Below, one piece after another: positions 17,081 to 26,485 of a stretch of DNA of 44,982 nt (the first letter of the stretch is position 1; each line of letters begins with the position of its first letter). This DNA is from Candidatus Altarchaeota archaeon. GTDB lineage: Archaea; Altiarchaeota; Altiarchaeia; IMC4; QMZM01. Position numbers and translations under genes: made by a program. Under the pieces are notes generated by a model. The model searched no databases. It was not told where the DNA came from and saw only the letters and a list, made by a program, of their open reading frames with translations. The stretch lies in NCBI GenBank assembly GCA_016931955.1, contig JAFGDV010000017.1:1-44982 (forward strand). Direction: 5' to 3'.

Positions 17081-18835
17081 TTGGATTCTTTATTATATGA
17101 TGTTCAGAGGATGGTGCGTTATCCAGCACAGACCAGGGAGGCGTTATACCATATAACGCTGGCCATATTCGTCGGCTTATGCGGCGGAGTCGGCGCGATA
17201 GTACTGCGTCAAATGATTTCCCTAAACCTTAAACTCTTCTTTGAATGGGTTCTACCGTCGATATCAGTCATCTTTGGATACAATGCTGCGATAATAATGC
17301 TGCCTATGTTGGGTGGCCTGCTCGTTGGATTGATAACGGTGAAGACGACTGCTGAAGCGAGAGGCCACGGCATCCCGGAGGTTATAGAAGCCGTGAACGT
17401 GTACGGGGGCAGGATCCGAGGCAGGGTGGCGTTCATCAAGGCGTTTGTTTCATCCATAACATTGGGTTCTGGGGGGAGCGGAGGACGAGAAGGCCCCATA
17501 GGACAGATCGGCGCCTCCCTCGGCTCCTTACTAGGTCAGACACTAAAGCTGGGTGAGAGAGAGACTAAGCTGTTGGTAGCGTGTGGGTTGGCCTCCGGCA
17601 TAGGTGCGACCTTCAACGCACCGCTGGGTGGGGCAATATTTGCCATGGAGATACTGTTGACTGAATTCGAGGCCGTCTCAGCTACCTACATAATACTGGC
17701 CTCAGTTGTTGGTACAACATTCGCAGTCTACCTTCCAATACCTGGGCTGGAATCCTATGCCCTGGGGGCCTCCCCAGCCTTCAACGCCGTGGGGCTTAGT
17801 TTCAACCATCCCCTGGAGATTATATTTTACTTGATCATGGGCCTGGCCTTCGGTGTGCTCTCAATCATCTGGGTGAAATCCTTCTATGGGGTGGAGGGAT
17901 TCTTCGACAGACTCAATACTTCTCCTATCATAAAGCCTGCGATCGGCGGCTTTCTTACAGGGATCGTGGGTATCTTCGCCCTCGAATACGGGATACTTGG
18001 AGGTGGCTATGAAGGAGTAGACATCGCTCTCTTGGGCGGGATTCCATTCATCGTATTGCTACTTCTCGGTTTGGGTAAGATCATCGCAACATCCCTCACA
18101 GTAGGCTCTGGCGGCAGCGGAGGAACCCTGGCCCCATCGCTCTACATAGGCTGTATGTTCGGCGGAGCCTTCGGCATATTCTTCCATGGTGTATCACCGG
18201 ATATAGCGATTAATTCAGCAACCTATGCACTTGTGGGAATGGGCGCCCTCTTCGCCGGAGCCGCTAAGGCCCCTTTGACATGCATCATAATGATACCTGA
18301 GATGGTGAGTGACTGGGGTCTTCTAGCACCGATGATGGCTGCCTGCGTCTCAAGTTATCTTGTCTTCTCGTTGTTCACGAAAGAGAACCTGTTCACGTTG
18401 AAGCTCCACCGGCGCGGAGTTCCATTGGATGTCGACCACGTGCTAAGCGAGGTGCGCGTCGGAGACATAATGACGACTAACATAGACTATGTGCCAAACG
18501 ATGTAAGGGTCTCTGAATTGATATCAAAGATGCTGGTTCTGGGTCATACAGGATACCCTGTCATGAAAGACGGTAGATTGTTCGGTATCGTAACCTTCGA
18601 CGACATACAGCGGGCTGACCTCAATAAGACTGTTGAAGAGATATGCAGCAAGGATGTGTTCAAGCTCACCAACAGGAACTCAGTGCAGAAGGCTGTTAGG
18701 ATGCTCTACGAAAAAGACGTCGGAAGGCTTATTGTCGTGGACAAGGATGACCCGGAGAAGGTCGTCGGAATAGTCTCCAGGTCGGACATAATAAAGGCCT
18801 ACCAGAGGATGCTGGACGCAAAGAAGAAGTGGTGA
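17081..18835 (+). CDS. ClC-family chloride channel/transporter with C-terminal CBS pair
   Basis: EARGHGIPEVIEAV, LGSGGSGGREGPIGQIGASLGS, TFNAPLGGAIFAMEILL, SGGSGGTLAPSLYIGCMFGGAFG; CBS pair at C-term; TTG start. Confidence 0.92.
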   Translation: MDSLLYDVQRMVRYPAQTREALYHITLAIFVGLCGGVGAIVLRQMISLNLKLFFEWVLPSISVIFGYNAAIIMLPMLGGLLVGLITVKTTAEARGHGIPEVIEAVNVYGGRIRGRVAFIKAFVSSITLGSGGSGGREGPIGQIGASLGSLLGQTLKLGERETKLLVACGLASGIGATFNAPLGGAIFAMEILLTEFEAVSATYIILASVVGTTFAVYLPIPGLESYALGASPAFNAVGLSFNHPLEIIFYLIMGLAFGVLSIIWVKSFYGVEGFFDRLNTSPIIKPAIGGFLTGIVGIFALEYGILGGGYEGVDIALLGGIPFIVLLLLGLGKIIATSLTVGSGGSGGTLAPSLYIGCMFGGAFGIFFHGVSPDIAINSATYALVGMGALFAGAAKAPLTCIIMIPEMVSDWGLLAPMMAACVSSYLVFSLFTKENLFTLKLHRRGVPLDVDHVLSEVRVGDIMTTNIDYVPNDVRVSELISKMLVLGHTGYPVMKDGRLFGIVTFDDIQRADLNKTVEEICSKDVFKLTNRNSVQKAVRMLYEKDVGRLIVVDKDDPEKVVGIVSRSDIIKAYQRMLDAKKKW

Positions 18836-18836
18836 G

Positions 18837-19583
18837 TTAGGGCAGAAAAACCTTGATTCCCTCACCTTCCACGAACTCTATTGGGTGGATCATCTCGCTG
18901 TGTTTTGTAGCCCTCATCTTCCTGATCACGAGATTCCTTCCCTGCATGGAATCACCTATCGAATAATGCAGGGTTATCACCCCATCCGCCAAGAACTCTG
19001 ATATCGTGTCCCTGCTAAGCCCCTTAGACCCCTCCAATAATTCGGATATTATTATCGAAGTGCAGTCCATTTCCCTGATCTCTGTTAGTATCTTGTTAAG
19101 CAGGATCCTCGACGCAACCATGAGATTCTGCGGATCCGGTATGAGCTCATCCAGCTTTCCGGTGAAGATATACGGCACATCCATGTCCTTCCAGGCTATG
19201 GGATGCAAGAGGATGGCTGAAAGGGAGTCTATCACAACCCGCTTGTATCCCCCAGACCTTATCTCCCTCAGTATGTCATCTATCCGGATGTCCTTTATGT
19301 CATAAGACTTTAGTTTGAGCATTCCATTATCCATCAAGGTGCGAAGATCCCATCCAAAGACCCCCCCCTGCAGGATGACGTCATCGACCCTTTGGTCGAA
19401 GCCTATGTAGATGCCCTTCTCTCCTTTACGCGCTCCATGATACAGAAACTGCATAGCAAATATTGTCTTCCCTGTCCCGGGAGAACCAGAAATCAGGATC
19501 GTGTGATCCTTGGGAAAGCCTCCTTGAATCAACTCATCAAGACCCCCGACCCCAGTACTCACCCTTTCTATAACCATCCCCAT
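18837..19583 (-). CDS. Single-domain KaiC-like RecA-superfamily ATPase
   Basis: RVSTGVGGLDELIQGGFPKDHTILISGSPGTGKTIFAMQFLYHGARKGEKGIYIGFDQ; Walker A and KaiC-family layout. Confidence 0.88.
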   Translation of the reverse strand: MGMVIERVSTGVGGLDELIQGGFPKDHTILISGSPGTGKTIFAMQFLYHGARKGEKGIYIGFDQRVDDVILQGGVFGWDLRTLMDNGMLKLKSYDIKDIRIDDILREIRSGGYKRVVIDSLSAILLHPIAWKDMDVPYIFTGKLDELIPDPQNLMVASRILLNKILTEIREMDCTSIIISELLEGSKGLSRDTISEFLADGVITLHYSIGDSMQGRNLVIRKMRATKHSEMIHPIEFVEGEGIKVFLP

Positions 19584-19604
19584 CAGTTAGATATTATCTT
19601 CAGA

Positions 19605-20876
19605 TTAAAAATAGTCGGAGAGTTTTCTCTGCCTTAGGATCTCTGATCGTTCAGTGTACTCCTTTATGGGGATCCTCAGCCTGGAGCTGATGTCGTCTAA
19701 GGCCTCCTTTAGTGTTGTGAACCTGCTTGGTTTTTTCTCTAATGCGTGCCTGACGTTCTCTCTGACCTCCCACACTCCTACTGGAATCGTATACCCCCCA
19801 TATATTTCCCTGAACACTACGACTCGGGCTTGTTTTTTCATTCCGTGGAGCTTCTCTACCACAGCTATCCTCCCAGCGTAGTAGCCGCCGCCTTCCTTGT
19901 CGGCGTATCTTGTCCTGCCCTTAAAGCCCTCGTATTCCTCTTGGATCACGGGCTGATCATATGCCATCGTCCACAGCGTCTTGGGAGCCCACGCCTCGAA
20001 CTGCTCGAACTCCCATCCCCCCGGCATCATCAATACCTCAAAGTGGTTTTCAAGGTACGTGTTCTCGTATACCAGAAATCCGTTAAGCTCTGGGAAATCT
20101 CTTATATCCGCTATAAGCCCCTTCGCTATGATGTCGTCTATTGCGGTGATGGACCAACGTGTTGGCACAAGTCTTCTGTCTTCCTGAAGACCTAAGGCGC
20201 CTGAGGAGAGAACATTTGTGAGATAGTACACGTCAAGGTTTTTATTGTATAGTTGCAGGACGGCCTCACCTGCCCGGATTTCGTCCGAGACTACCGAGTC
20301 AACCCTTCTCGGAATCGTCGGATTCTCAGTTATCCTGAACCTCTCCACTACCCCGGAAGGACCCATTGGCTGGGTTATCGGGGAGAAGCTTACCCTGTAT
20401 GTGGGTTTCTCTTTGAATAAAACTTCGACGTCGGTGGGCTTTACTGAGAGCGCCAGCTCCTTCGAATTTTCAACGTACTTTGTTCTCTCCCTGATGCCCT
20501 GCCGCTTCTTAGACCTAACAAGAAGAGAACGCATATCTATTATTTCATCGATGCTTGAGCCGTACCATTTCTGGGGATTGTCCAATAGACAGGCCTTTTC
20601 TGGCTCCAAGGACGTCATGGGGCCGATGAATACGTCAGGGTACCCTTGTCGGCCGACGAAAATCGAGGGTGATGGCCCGAAGAAGTCCTCGACCAGTTTC
20701 TCCCTTACCGGATTCTGGATGTGTATCTTCTTGAGAAGAGGGCATGGCGTGATTCCGCATAAAGCCCGGCCGCCCTTGCATATAAGACAAAGCTGCTTTG
20801 ACATCGGCCGCTTCTTCTGCATGGCCCGCACTATCTCGCAGCCCTTCCTCTTGGGATAAGATAACTGACGACGCAT
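19605..20876 (-). CDS. nreA: NreA-type archaeal DNA repair protein with C-terminal PIP box
   Basis: CLICKGGRALCGITPCPLLKK...GPSPSIFVGRQGYPDVFIGPMT...LDNPQKWYGSSIDEII; C-terminus ...RQRKLSDYF matches PCNA-interacting QxxLxxYF. Confidence 0.88.
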   Translation of the reverse strand: MRRQLSYPKRKGCEIVRAMQKKRPMSKQLCLICKGGRALCGITPCPLLKKIHIQNPVREKLVEDFFGPSPSIFVGRQGYPDVFIGPMTSLEPEKACLLDNPQKWYGSSIDEIIDMRSLLVRSKKRQGIRERTKYVENSKELALSVKPTDVEVLFKEKPTYRVSFSPITQPMGPSGVVERFRITENPTIPRRVDSVVSDEIRAGEAVLQLYNKNLDVYYLTNVLSSGALGLQEDRRLVPTRWSITAIDDIIAKGLIADIRDFPELNGFLVYENTYLENHFEVLMMPGGWEFEQFEAWAPKTLWTMAYDQPVIQEEYEGFKGRTRYADKEGGGYYAGRIAVVEKLHGMKKQARVVVFREIYGGYTIPVGVWEVRENVRHALEKKPSRFTTLKEALDDISSRLRIPIKEYTERSEILRQRKLSDYF

Positions 20877-20902
20877 TTGAATTTATCTCAATGCCTCAAA
20901 AA

Positions 20903-21556
20903 CTACATTAATTTAATGCTTTTGAAATATTTTCTCATTTTTTGGAATCGCTTGAAATCTAATCTATACATTTTGTGTGTTTGCTTGATGTCGGAGAGTA
21001 AAATCCTTACTACGTTGCTGGTTTCTTTTTTCCCGACAATTTCTGTTACAGTAGACCAGTTGATGTTCTTGTGGTTTTCATCTAAGATGGCAAGTAGATC
21101 AGACAGGTCTTTCTCACCCTTTGCACTCCCCATTCTATCGATTACTGATCTCAGCTTCATTATCGTCAAATCTGTGATTGAGGCTATATCTACTTTTTTA
21201 TCGTCGATCCTCTCTTTGATGGCGTTCTCTATCACGGTGTTAACGTCAAAGCTCGCGACGGTTTCATCATAAACGTCAATCTCTATTTTATCGCCTTGGT
21301 ACAGCATAACAAATCCTTTTTTATCTAAATGTTCGCCGTATGTCTCGGAAAAGCCGAAGGATAAAAGAAATTCCTTAAGCCTCCAGTAATCCTTTCTGCC
21401 TACGACAAGGTCTATGTCTCTGGATTTCATATAGGGGTTGTAGGCATACACAGCCCAACCTCCAACCAATACAATCTTGAAGTTATTTCTCTCTTGGGCG
21501 TCGATTATCTGTTTCAATACCTCCAGTGATCTGTCATAGATATCCATCTCAACCAA
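20903..21556 (-). CDS. Nucleotidyltransferase (AbiEii-like/MNT fold)
   Basis: FKIVLVGGWAVYAYNPYMKSRDIDLVVGRKDY: GG...DxD nucleotidyltransferase motif; paired with an AbiEi-like HTH protein. Confidence 0.75.
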   Translation of the reverse strand: MVEMDIYDRSLEVLKQIIDAQERNNFKIVLVGGWAVYAYNPYMKSRDIDLVVGRKDYWRLKEFLLSFGFSETYGEHLDKKGFVMLYQGDKIEIDVYDETVASFDVNTVIENAIKERIDDKKVDIASITDLTIMKLRSVIDRMGSAKGEKDLSDLLAILDENHKNINWSTVTEIVGKKETSNVVRILLSDIKQTHKMYRLDFKRFQKMRKYFKSIKLM

Positions 21557-22148
21557 TCAATCCATATTTTTCAGCCAAGTTAAATGCAACCCTTGACCCT
21601 GTTCCGCCAAGACTCATAAGATCTGTATAGTTCTGCACTACGGAGACCAATCTAAGTTTGTTAATGGTCTCCATGCCCTCAAAGACCTGTTCCTCACATT
21701 CATAGACGATGAAATTTGTTGGATTCTCTGTTCTGGCACCTAATTTTTTAGTGAATCCTTCAATCTTATCCGACACTACATAAACTTCAAAGGAATCTGT
21801 TTTCATGAACTTTGTCCTATGCCATGCAGCCCTAAATAATGTCAATACATAGCCTTTTTCTCTTCTAAGTAATCCTTCAATTTTCTCTTCAGAAAATGAT
21901 GTTCTTATGTAAATTGGTTGAGGTAGTTTTCTCGTGCTACTCCATCTATTCAAAAGCTTTGAGAATCCGATCAACACAACCTGGTTTTTATAGGGTCTTG
22001 CTATGATGTTTTCTGATTGAAATTTTTTCATTAGTTTGCTTACGAATGCTGTGGAACAATGCGTTTTCTCTGCCAGATCCTTTTGCACCCATCTCCTCTT
22101 TGGGTGTGTGAGTAACAAACGGATTATCCTCTCAGTTGAATTTTCCAT
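21549..22148 (-). CDS. AbiEi-like winged-helix putative antitoxin/regulator
   Basis: RWVQKDLAEKTHCSTAFVSKLMKKFQSENIIARPYKNQVVLIGFSKLLNRWSS...; overlaps the downstream nucleotidyltransferase by 8 nt; AT-rich TATA-like region upstream. Confidence 0.65.
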   Translation of the reverse strand: MENSTERIIRLLLTHPKRRWVQKDLAEKTHCSTAFVSKLMKKFQSENIIARPYKNQVVLIGFSKLLNRWSSTRKLPQPIYIRTSFSEEKIEGLLRREKGYVLTLFRAAWHRTKFMKTDSFEVYVVSDKIEGFTKKLGARTENPTNFIVYECEEQVFEGMETINKLRLVSVVQNYTDLMSLGGTGSRVAFNLAEKYGLIG

Positions 22149-22194
22149 ATATAAATAAGGGTTTTATTTATAAAAAGTTAACCTTTAGGTTAAT

Positions 22195-22566
22195 TCACGC
22201 CTTCAGTTTCTCCACCAACTCCCCTCTTGAAGGAACGTCCTTGATGAACGCGAGCTCTCCGTCAACCACCAATGCGGGGGTGGAGGCTATCTGGTATTGG
22301 AGGGCCTCTATCGTGAAATCCTGACCGCCTATTGCCGCTGGCGTCTCCGTGATGTTCACAATGGAATCTGCGATATAGATATCCATTCCTTCGAGGTTCA
22401 TTCTCTTTCCTGGCTTCACGTTTTCCCCGTCTATCAGCTTCTCCACAAAGTCTCTGCCTTCCACCAAGCCCAGCTCCCCAGCAACCTCCCTGAGGAGTTT
22501 CCTGAAAGCGGGACAGTTAGGGCAGCTTGTGGACGTGTAGAGTATCGCCTTCATTTTTTTTCCCAC
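22195..22566 (-). CDS. Thioredoxin/glutaredoxin-like protein with CPNC motif
   Basis: MKAILYTSTSCPNCPAFRKLLREV...STPALVVDGELAFIKDVPSRGELVEKL; directly downstream of nrdD. Confidence 0.8.
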   Translation of the reverse strand: MGKKMKAILYTSTSCPNCPAFRKLLREVAGELGLVEGRDFVEKLIDGENVKPGKRMNLEGMDIYIADSIVNITETPAAIGGQDFTIEALQYQIASTPALVVDGELAFIKDVPSRGELVEKLKA

Positions 22567-22567
22567 G

Positions 22568-24886
22568 CTATAGGTCGGTCTGCGTCGAGGTCCCGTATCT
22601 TCTCCGGTCCTTTAATTCAGCTATCTTTCCCTTATTCCAGCCCCCGACATTCTGGTAGTATCCTGTAATGCGAGACCACCAATCGATTTCCTTGTTCCCG
22701 CAGTTGGGGCATTTATTCAGTAGGCCGCCTGCAGTGAAAGAACAAGCCCTGCAGACTGAGAGGTCTTTAGTGAACGCGAAATATTGTATTGCTGTCTTCG
22801 TGGCTATCTTCTTCGTCAGCTCGTATATTCCTTCAGGTGAGGGATTCGCCTCGCCGAGGAAGACATGGCTCATGGCGCCTCCATCCGTCAGAGGATGGAA
22901 TGCCCCCTCTATGGTAAGCCTCTTCCATAGTGGAACGTCCGCTGAAGGCCTCACGTGGAATGAATTGGTGTAGTAGGCTGAATCTGCTGATCCGTTAAAC
23001 ACGGCTTTTCCATCATATCTGGCTAAGTCTATCTGAGGAAGCCGATGAGAGCAGCTTTCTGCAGGGGTCCTGGCGAGCGCGAAATTCAATCCTGTTTCCT
23101 GCCTGAACTCTGAGACGATTTCCTTCATCCTCTTCATGACCTTAAGACCAAAGCGCCAAGCATAGTCTGATTCATGTAGTTCGTCTCCGGTATGGGCCTT
23201 GACCATCTCATTTATCCCTAAGACGCCGATGATGTAGCTCTGCTTGTCCGGCTCCAAGTATCTTTCCTTGTCATTCACTGGCTGGCTCATGAAGGGCAGT
23301 AGATTGTTTTCCAGGTTCTTGTGTATGATATCCCTCTTCAGTTTATGGACGCTCTCTGCCTTCTTCATAGACTCCATCAGTATCTCAAACAATCTGTCGT
23401 CGTCTCCGTCGGCCCTGTAGGCCACTTGGGGCAGGTTTATCGTCACAACCTGCAGTCCTCCCCCCCTTATGGTTCCATTTATCTTGTCCTCGTCGGTGGA
23501 TGATTCAGAGAGGGGCATGAGGAAACTGCAGCATTGATAGCATGCGAATTCTGGCATGTAGGGCTGGTTTATTATGTAGTAGGGTGTCCCGAACTTTGCG
23601 GCAAGCTGAGAGACCTTAATCAACTCCTCCTCATTCCTACCCTGTCTTATGTCGCTTGGATAGACTTGGACCTCAAATTTCGGGAAATTGAAAAGCTTCC
23701 CTATGTAGTCGCCTTCCATGTAAACGTCTATGAGTGCGTTGAATATTGTTTTGGCTTCATCCTCGAAGTCTGCATAGGTCATTGAGTCCGCTACCTTCCC
23801 ACCTGGAAGAACAGCTGGTACGTCGAGGAATTGCTTTGGGATTGACATGTCGCAGTCTATTGATGAAAAAACGGTCTGCCCTCCCCTCGCAACATACATC
23901 TGGCTCAGCTCGTAGATAAACATCTGGGCTAGCTGCTTCACCTCCTTGTATCCCAAACCCCTCACGTATGGAGCCAGGAATGTGTTGAAATAGCTGAATC
24001 CCTGTCCGCCGGCGCAGTTCGTCTGGGATGCTGCGAGAACCTTCGTGGCATGCAGGAATGCAACCTCTGGTCTCTTGGCGGGAGCTGCTATCGCCGTATG
24101 GTTTCCAATCCCGTCCGCCTTGAATCCATTCCTAAGGAAGAACCTGATGTCATGGGAGAAGCAGAACGGCCTGATGAAGTAGTCGAGGTCATGTATGTGT
24201 ATTTCGCCGCACATGTGAGAGTCTGCAAGGTCTGTGGGCAGAATATTTATCAGAGCGTATTCTCTGGATATCTGATCTGCCATCAGTTTGTGGATTGATT
24301 CGGGATTGTATTGGAGGTTTGCGTTCTCCTTCGACGGCTTATCTATCAGATTCTTTACGTCGTAGACCGGCATACCCAACCTAGTGTACCGTGCCCTGTG
24401 TGCTTCTAAACCATACTCCAGGAGTTTGACGCTAACGATTTCCCTGATTAATGGAGCGGTCACGTAGCCCAACCGCATCCTACCAAGTTCTTTCTCAACA
24501 TCTCTGGCTATTGTTTCAGCCAGCCTCTCATCCAGTTTCGTCTCCCTTATCAGGGACTCCACGATCTTCTGTTTGTCGAATCTGTCCAGTGTGGTCTTCG
24601 ATGTCCTGACCCTGAGGTTCTCCCTGTACTTGAATCTTTCCGCGAGTTTCAGGTTTGTCTTCCTCAGCTGTGCGTATATCATGGAGCGGATTTCTTTGGT
24701 GCTTACCCCATCATACACTTTTTTCGATATTTCAGAAGCTGCCGCTGAAGCTGTTGCATAAGGGGCTCCGGCGTTCATACAGCTCGTGACTATCTTGTTG
24801 AAGTCGAAGCGCTCTGTGGAGTTGTCGCTTTTTACCACGCTTATTCTGTCGTCCTTAAAAAAAGCCAGATCAACCAAAACAATCAC
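22568..24886 (-). CDS. nrdD: Anaerobic ribonucleoside-triphosphate reductase with two N-terminal ATP-cone-like modules
   Basis: HIHDLDYFIRPFCFSHD; NCAGGQGFSYFNTFLAPYVRGL; C-term CRACSFTAGGLLNKCPNCGNKEIDWWSRITGYYQNVGGWNKGKIAELKDRRRY (zinc site and glycyl-radical tail); two ATP-cone-like segments at the N-terminus. Confidence 0.93.
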   Translation of the reverse strand: MIVLVDLAFFKDDRISVVKSDNSTERFDFNKIVTSCMNAGAPYATASAAASEISKKVYDGVSTKEIRSMIYAQLRKTNLKLAERFKYRENLRVRTSKTTLDRFDKQKIVESLIRETKLDERLAETIARDVEKELGRMRLGYVTAPLIREIVSVKLLEYGLEAHRARYTRLGMPVYDVKNLIDKPSKENANLQYNPESIHKLMADQISREYALINILPTDLADSHMCGEIHIHDLDYFIRPFCFSHDIRFFLRNGFKADGIGNHTAIAAPAKRPEVAFLHATKVLAASQTNCAGGQGFSYFNTFLAPYVRGLGYKEVKQLAQMFIYELSQMYVARGGQTVFSSIDCDMSIPKQFLDVPAVLPGGKVADSMTYADFEDEAKTIFNALIDVYMEGDYIGKLFNFPKFEVQVYPSDIRQGRNEEELIKVSQLAAKFGTPYYIINQPYMPEFACYQCCSFLMPLSESSTDEDKINGTIRGGGLQVVTINLPQVAYRADGDDDRLFEILMESMKKAESVHKLKRDIIHKNLENNLLPFMSQPVNDKERYLEPDKQSYIIGVLGINEMVKAHTGDELHESDYAWRFGLKVMKRMKEIVSEFRQETGLNFALARTPAESCSHRLPQIDLARYDGKAVFNGSADSAYYTNSFHVRPSADVPLWKRLTIEGAFHPLTDGGAMSHVFLGEANPSPEGIYELTKKIATKTAIQYFAFTKDLSVCRACSFTAGGLLNKCPNCGNKEIDWWSRITGYYQNVGGWNKGKIAELKDRRRYGTSTQTDL

Positions 24887-25006
24887 CAGACATTAGGGTA
24901 AACTATTAGAGACTTCGGGAATAAATACGTTATGGTGGGATTTTTATAGATTAAACATTGACCCTTAACTCTAGACTTATTTATATTTCTAAAAGTAAAT
25001 AGATAC

Positions 25007-26209
25007 GTGTTAGACATACTATTGCTCGCTGTTCTGGGGTGTGTGCTCGGCGTTATAACAGGTCTGACGCCTGGGCTTCACGTGAACACTGTGGCAGTAA
25101 TCGGTCTCTCCGTCTTCCCTTCACTGGAACTCACGCCAACGCAGTTCGCCGTCGTTATGGTTGGGATGGCAGTAACGCACACCTTCCTGGACTTCATACC
25201 AGCCATATTCCTTGGAGTCCCGGAAGAGGAAACAGCGTTAAGTGTTCTGCCGACTCATCAACTCCTGCTCCAGGGAAAAGCCATCGAAGCAGTAAAGTTA
25301 ACAGCGTTGGGAAGCCTCCTAGGCCTAGGTTTCGCTCTACTAATGCTGGTGCCGACACTGATCTTGATCCCCTTGATCTACGAAGGCTTAAGGGGTTTCA
25401 TCGTATACGTGCTCATCCTGGCTGTTCTGTTCCTCATATTGAGGGAGAAATCCAAGGAGAGAATACTCTGGTCTTCTGCCACATTTATCCTATCAGGCTG
25501 CCTAGGAATCATCATGTTCGACCTGAAGATCCTGTCCACAACCCAGGTGTTGTTCCCCGTCTTCGTGGGCTTGTTTGGTTTAAGCAACATCCTCTACTCC
25601 CTAGGATCGAAGACCACAAACATCCCGCAGGAGCAGTTTATTCCATTAAAGATGAAAAAGGGTTACCTATCATCCGGCTTCCTGGGGGCCTTAGCAGGTC
25701 TTTTGGTCGGAGTCCTCCCAGCGATGAGCCCATCACAGCTTGGAATCCTTATGTACGGCCTGCTTAAATCAGACGTCAGGAACTTTCTGGTGTCGGTGTC
25801 TGCAATAAACACCTCCGACGCCATCTTTTCCTTTGTCTCCCTCTACACCATAAACAACCCCAGAAGCGGCGTCGCCACCATGGTAGGTAAGGTGCTAGAA
25901 TTCGATTTCCCCACACTATTATTGCTTGTAGGCGTTACCTCCTTCATCGCCGTCTTCGCCACCTATCTGCATATACGGATCGGGGGATTCACCATGAACG
26001 TTGTGGGAAGAATCAACTACCGGAATCTATCCATTGCCACCATCTTGCTCGTGCTGTCGCTAGTCTACCTGATCACCGGCTGGTTTGGCTCTCTCTTAGC
26101 GTTATTGGCAACGTCCATCGGCTTGCTGCCGATCTTCGCCGGCGTGTCGAGGACGCACTGCATGGGGGTGCTGCTGGTTCCTACCATATTGTATTTTCTG
26201 GGATTCTGA
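25007..26209 (+). CDS. TctA-like (DUF112) integral membrane protein
   Basis: LLAVLGCVLGVITGLTPGLHVNTVAVIGLS...GLLVGVLPAMSPSQLGILMYGLLKSD: the two related TctA-type GxxxGLxPG motifs. Confidence 0.78.
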   Translation: MLDILLLAVLGCVLGVITGLTPGLHVNTVAVIGLSVFPSLELTPTQFAVVMVGMAVTHTFLDFIPAIFLGVPEEETALSVLPTHQLLLQGKAIEAVKLTALGSLLGLGFALLMLVPTLILIPLIYEGLRGFIVYVLILAVLFLILREKSKERILWSSATFILSGCLGIIMFDLKILSTTQVLFPVFVGLFGLSNILYSLGSKTTNIPQEQFIPLKMKKGYLSSGFLGALAGLLVGVLPAMSPSQLGILMYGLLKSDVRNFLVSVSAINTSDAIFSFVSLYTINNPRSGVATMVGKVLEFDFPTLLLLVGVTSFIAVFATYLHIRIGGFTMNVVGRINYRNLSIATILLVLSLVYLITGWFGSLLALLATSIGLLPIFAGVSRTHCMGVLLVPTILYFLGF

Positions 26210-26224
26210 GTTAGGCACTACATG
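26210..26224 (+). repeat. Intergenic repeat GTTAGGCACTACATG, copy 1
   Basis: Exact 15-mer, immediately after the TGA stop of the 25007..26209 gene. Confidence 0.85.
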
Positions 26225-26244
26225 AACCTTTGATAAAGGTTCAT
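26222..26244. repeat. Perfect hairpin ATGAACCTTT-GAT-AAAGGTTCAT
   Basis: 10-bp stem, 3-nt loop. Confidence 0.85.
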
Positions 26245-26343
26245 CAAAGATGCTGCATGCGCTTACGCTTAGCCGCGCTGTACAATCCGCCCTTTGTCCA
26301 CCCCTGCCCGCAACCCTTATAGATCCACCCTGAAGAGAGAGAA

Positions 26344-26357
26344 GTTAGGCACTACAT
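26344..26357 (+). repeat. Intergenic repeat GTTAGGCACTACAT, copy 2
   Basis: Exact 14-mer match to copy 1, same orientation. Confidence 0.85.
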
Positions 26358-26358
26358 C

Positions 26359-26377
26359 CGAGCTTTAGGAAAGCTCG
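26359..26377. repeat. Perfect hairpin CGAGCTTT-AGG-AAAGCTCG
   Basis: 8-bp stem, 3-nt loop, directly after repeat copy 2. Confidence 0.85.
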
Positions 26378-26485
26378 AGCAAAAGAAACTCGATGATTAG
26401 CAGACCCAGTAAAGCGAAAGCTATTTTAACAAGGAATTATAAATATATTCACCCTAATTGGGGTATTAGGTTGTGTAACAAGAAA

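Noticed and set aside
26210-26377. Possible CRISPR or minimal array from two GTTAGGCACTACAT copies 134 nt apart
   Set aside because: Repeat only ~15 nt, irregular spacing (134 and 61 nt), copies scattered over 19 kb, no cas genes.
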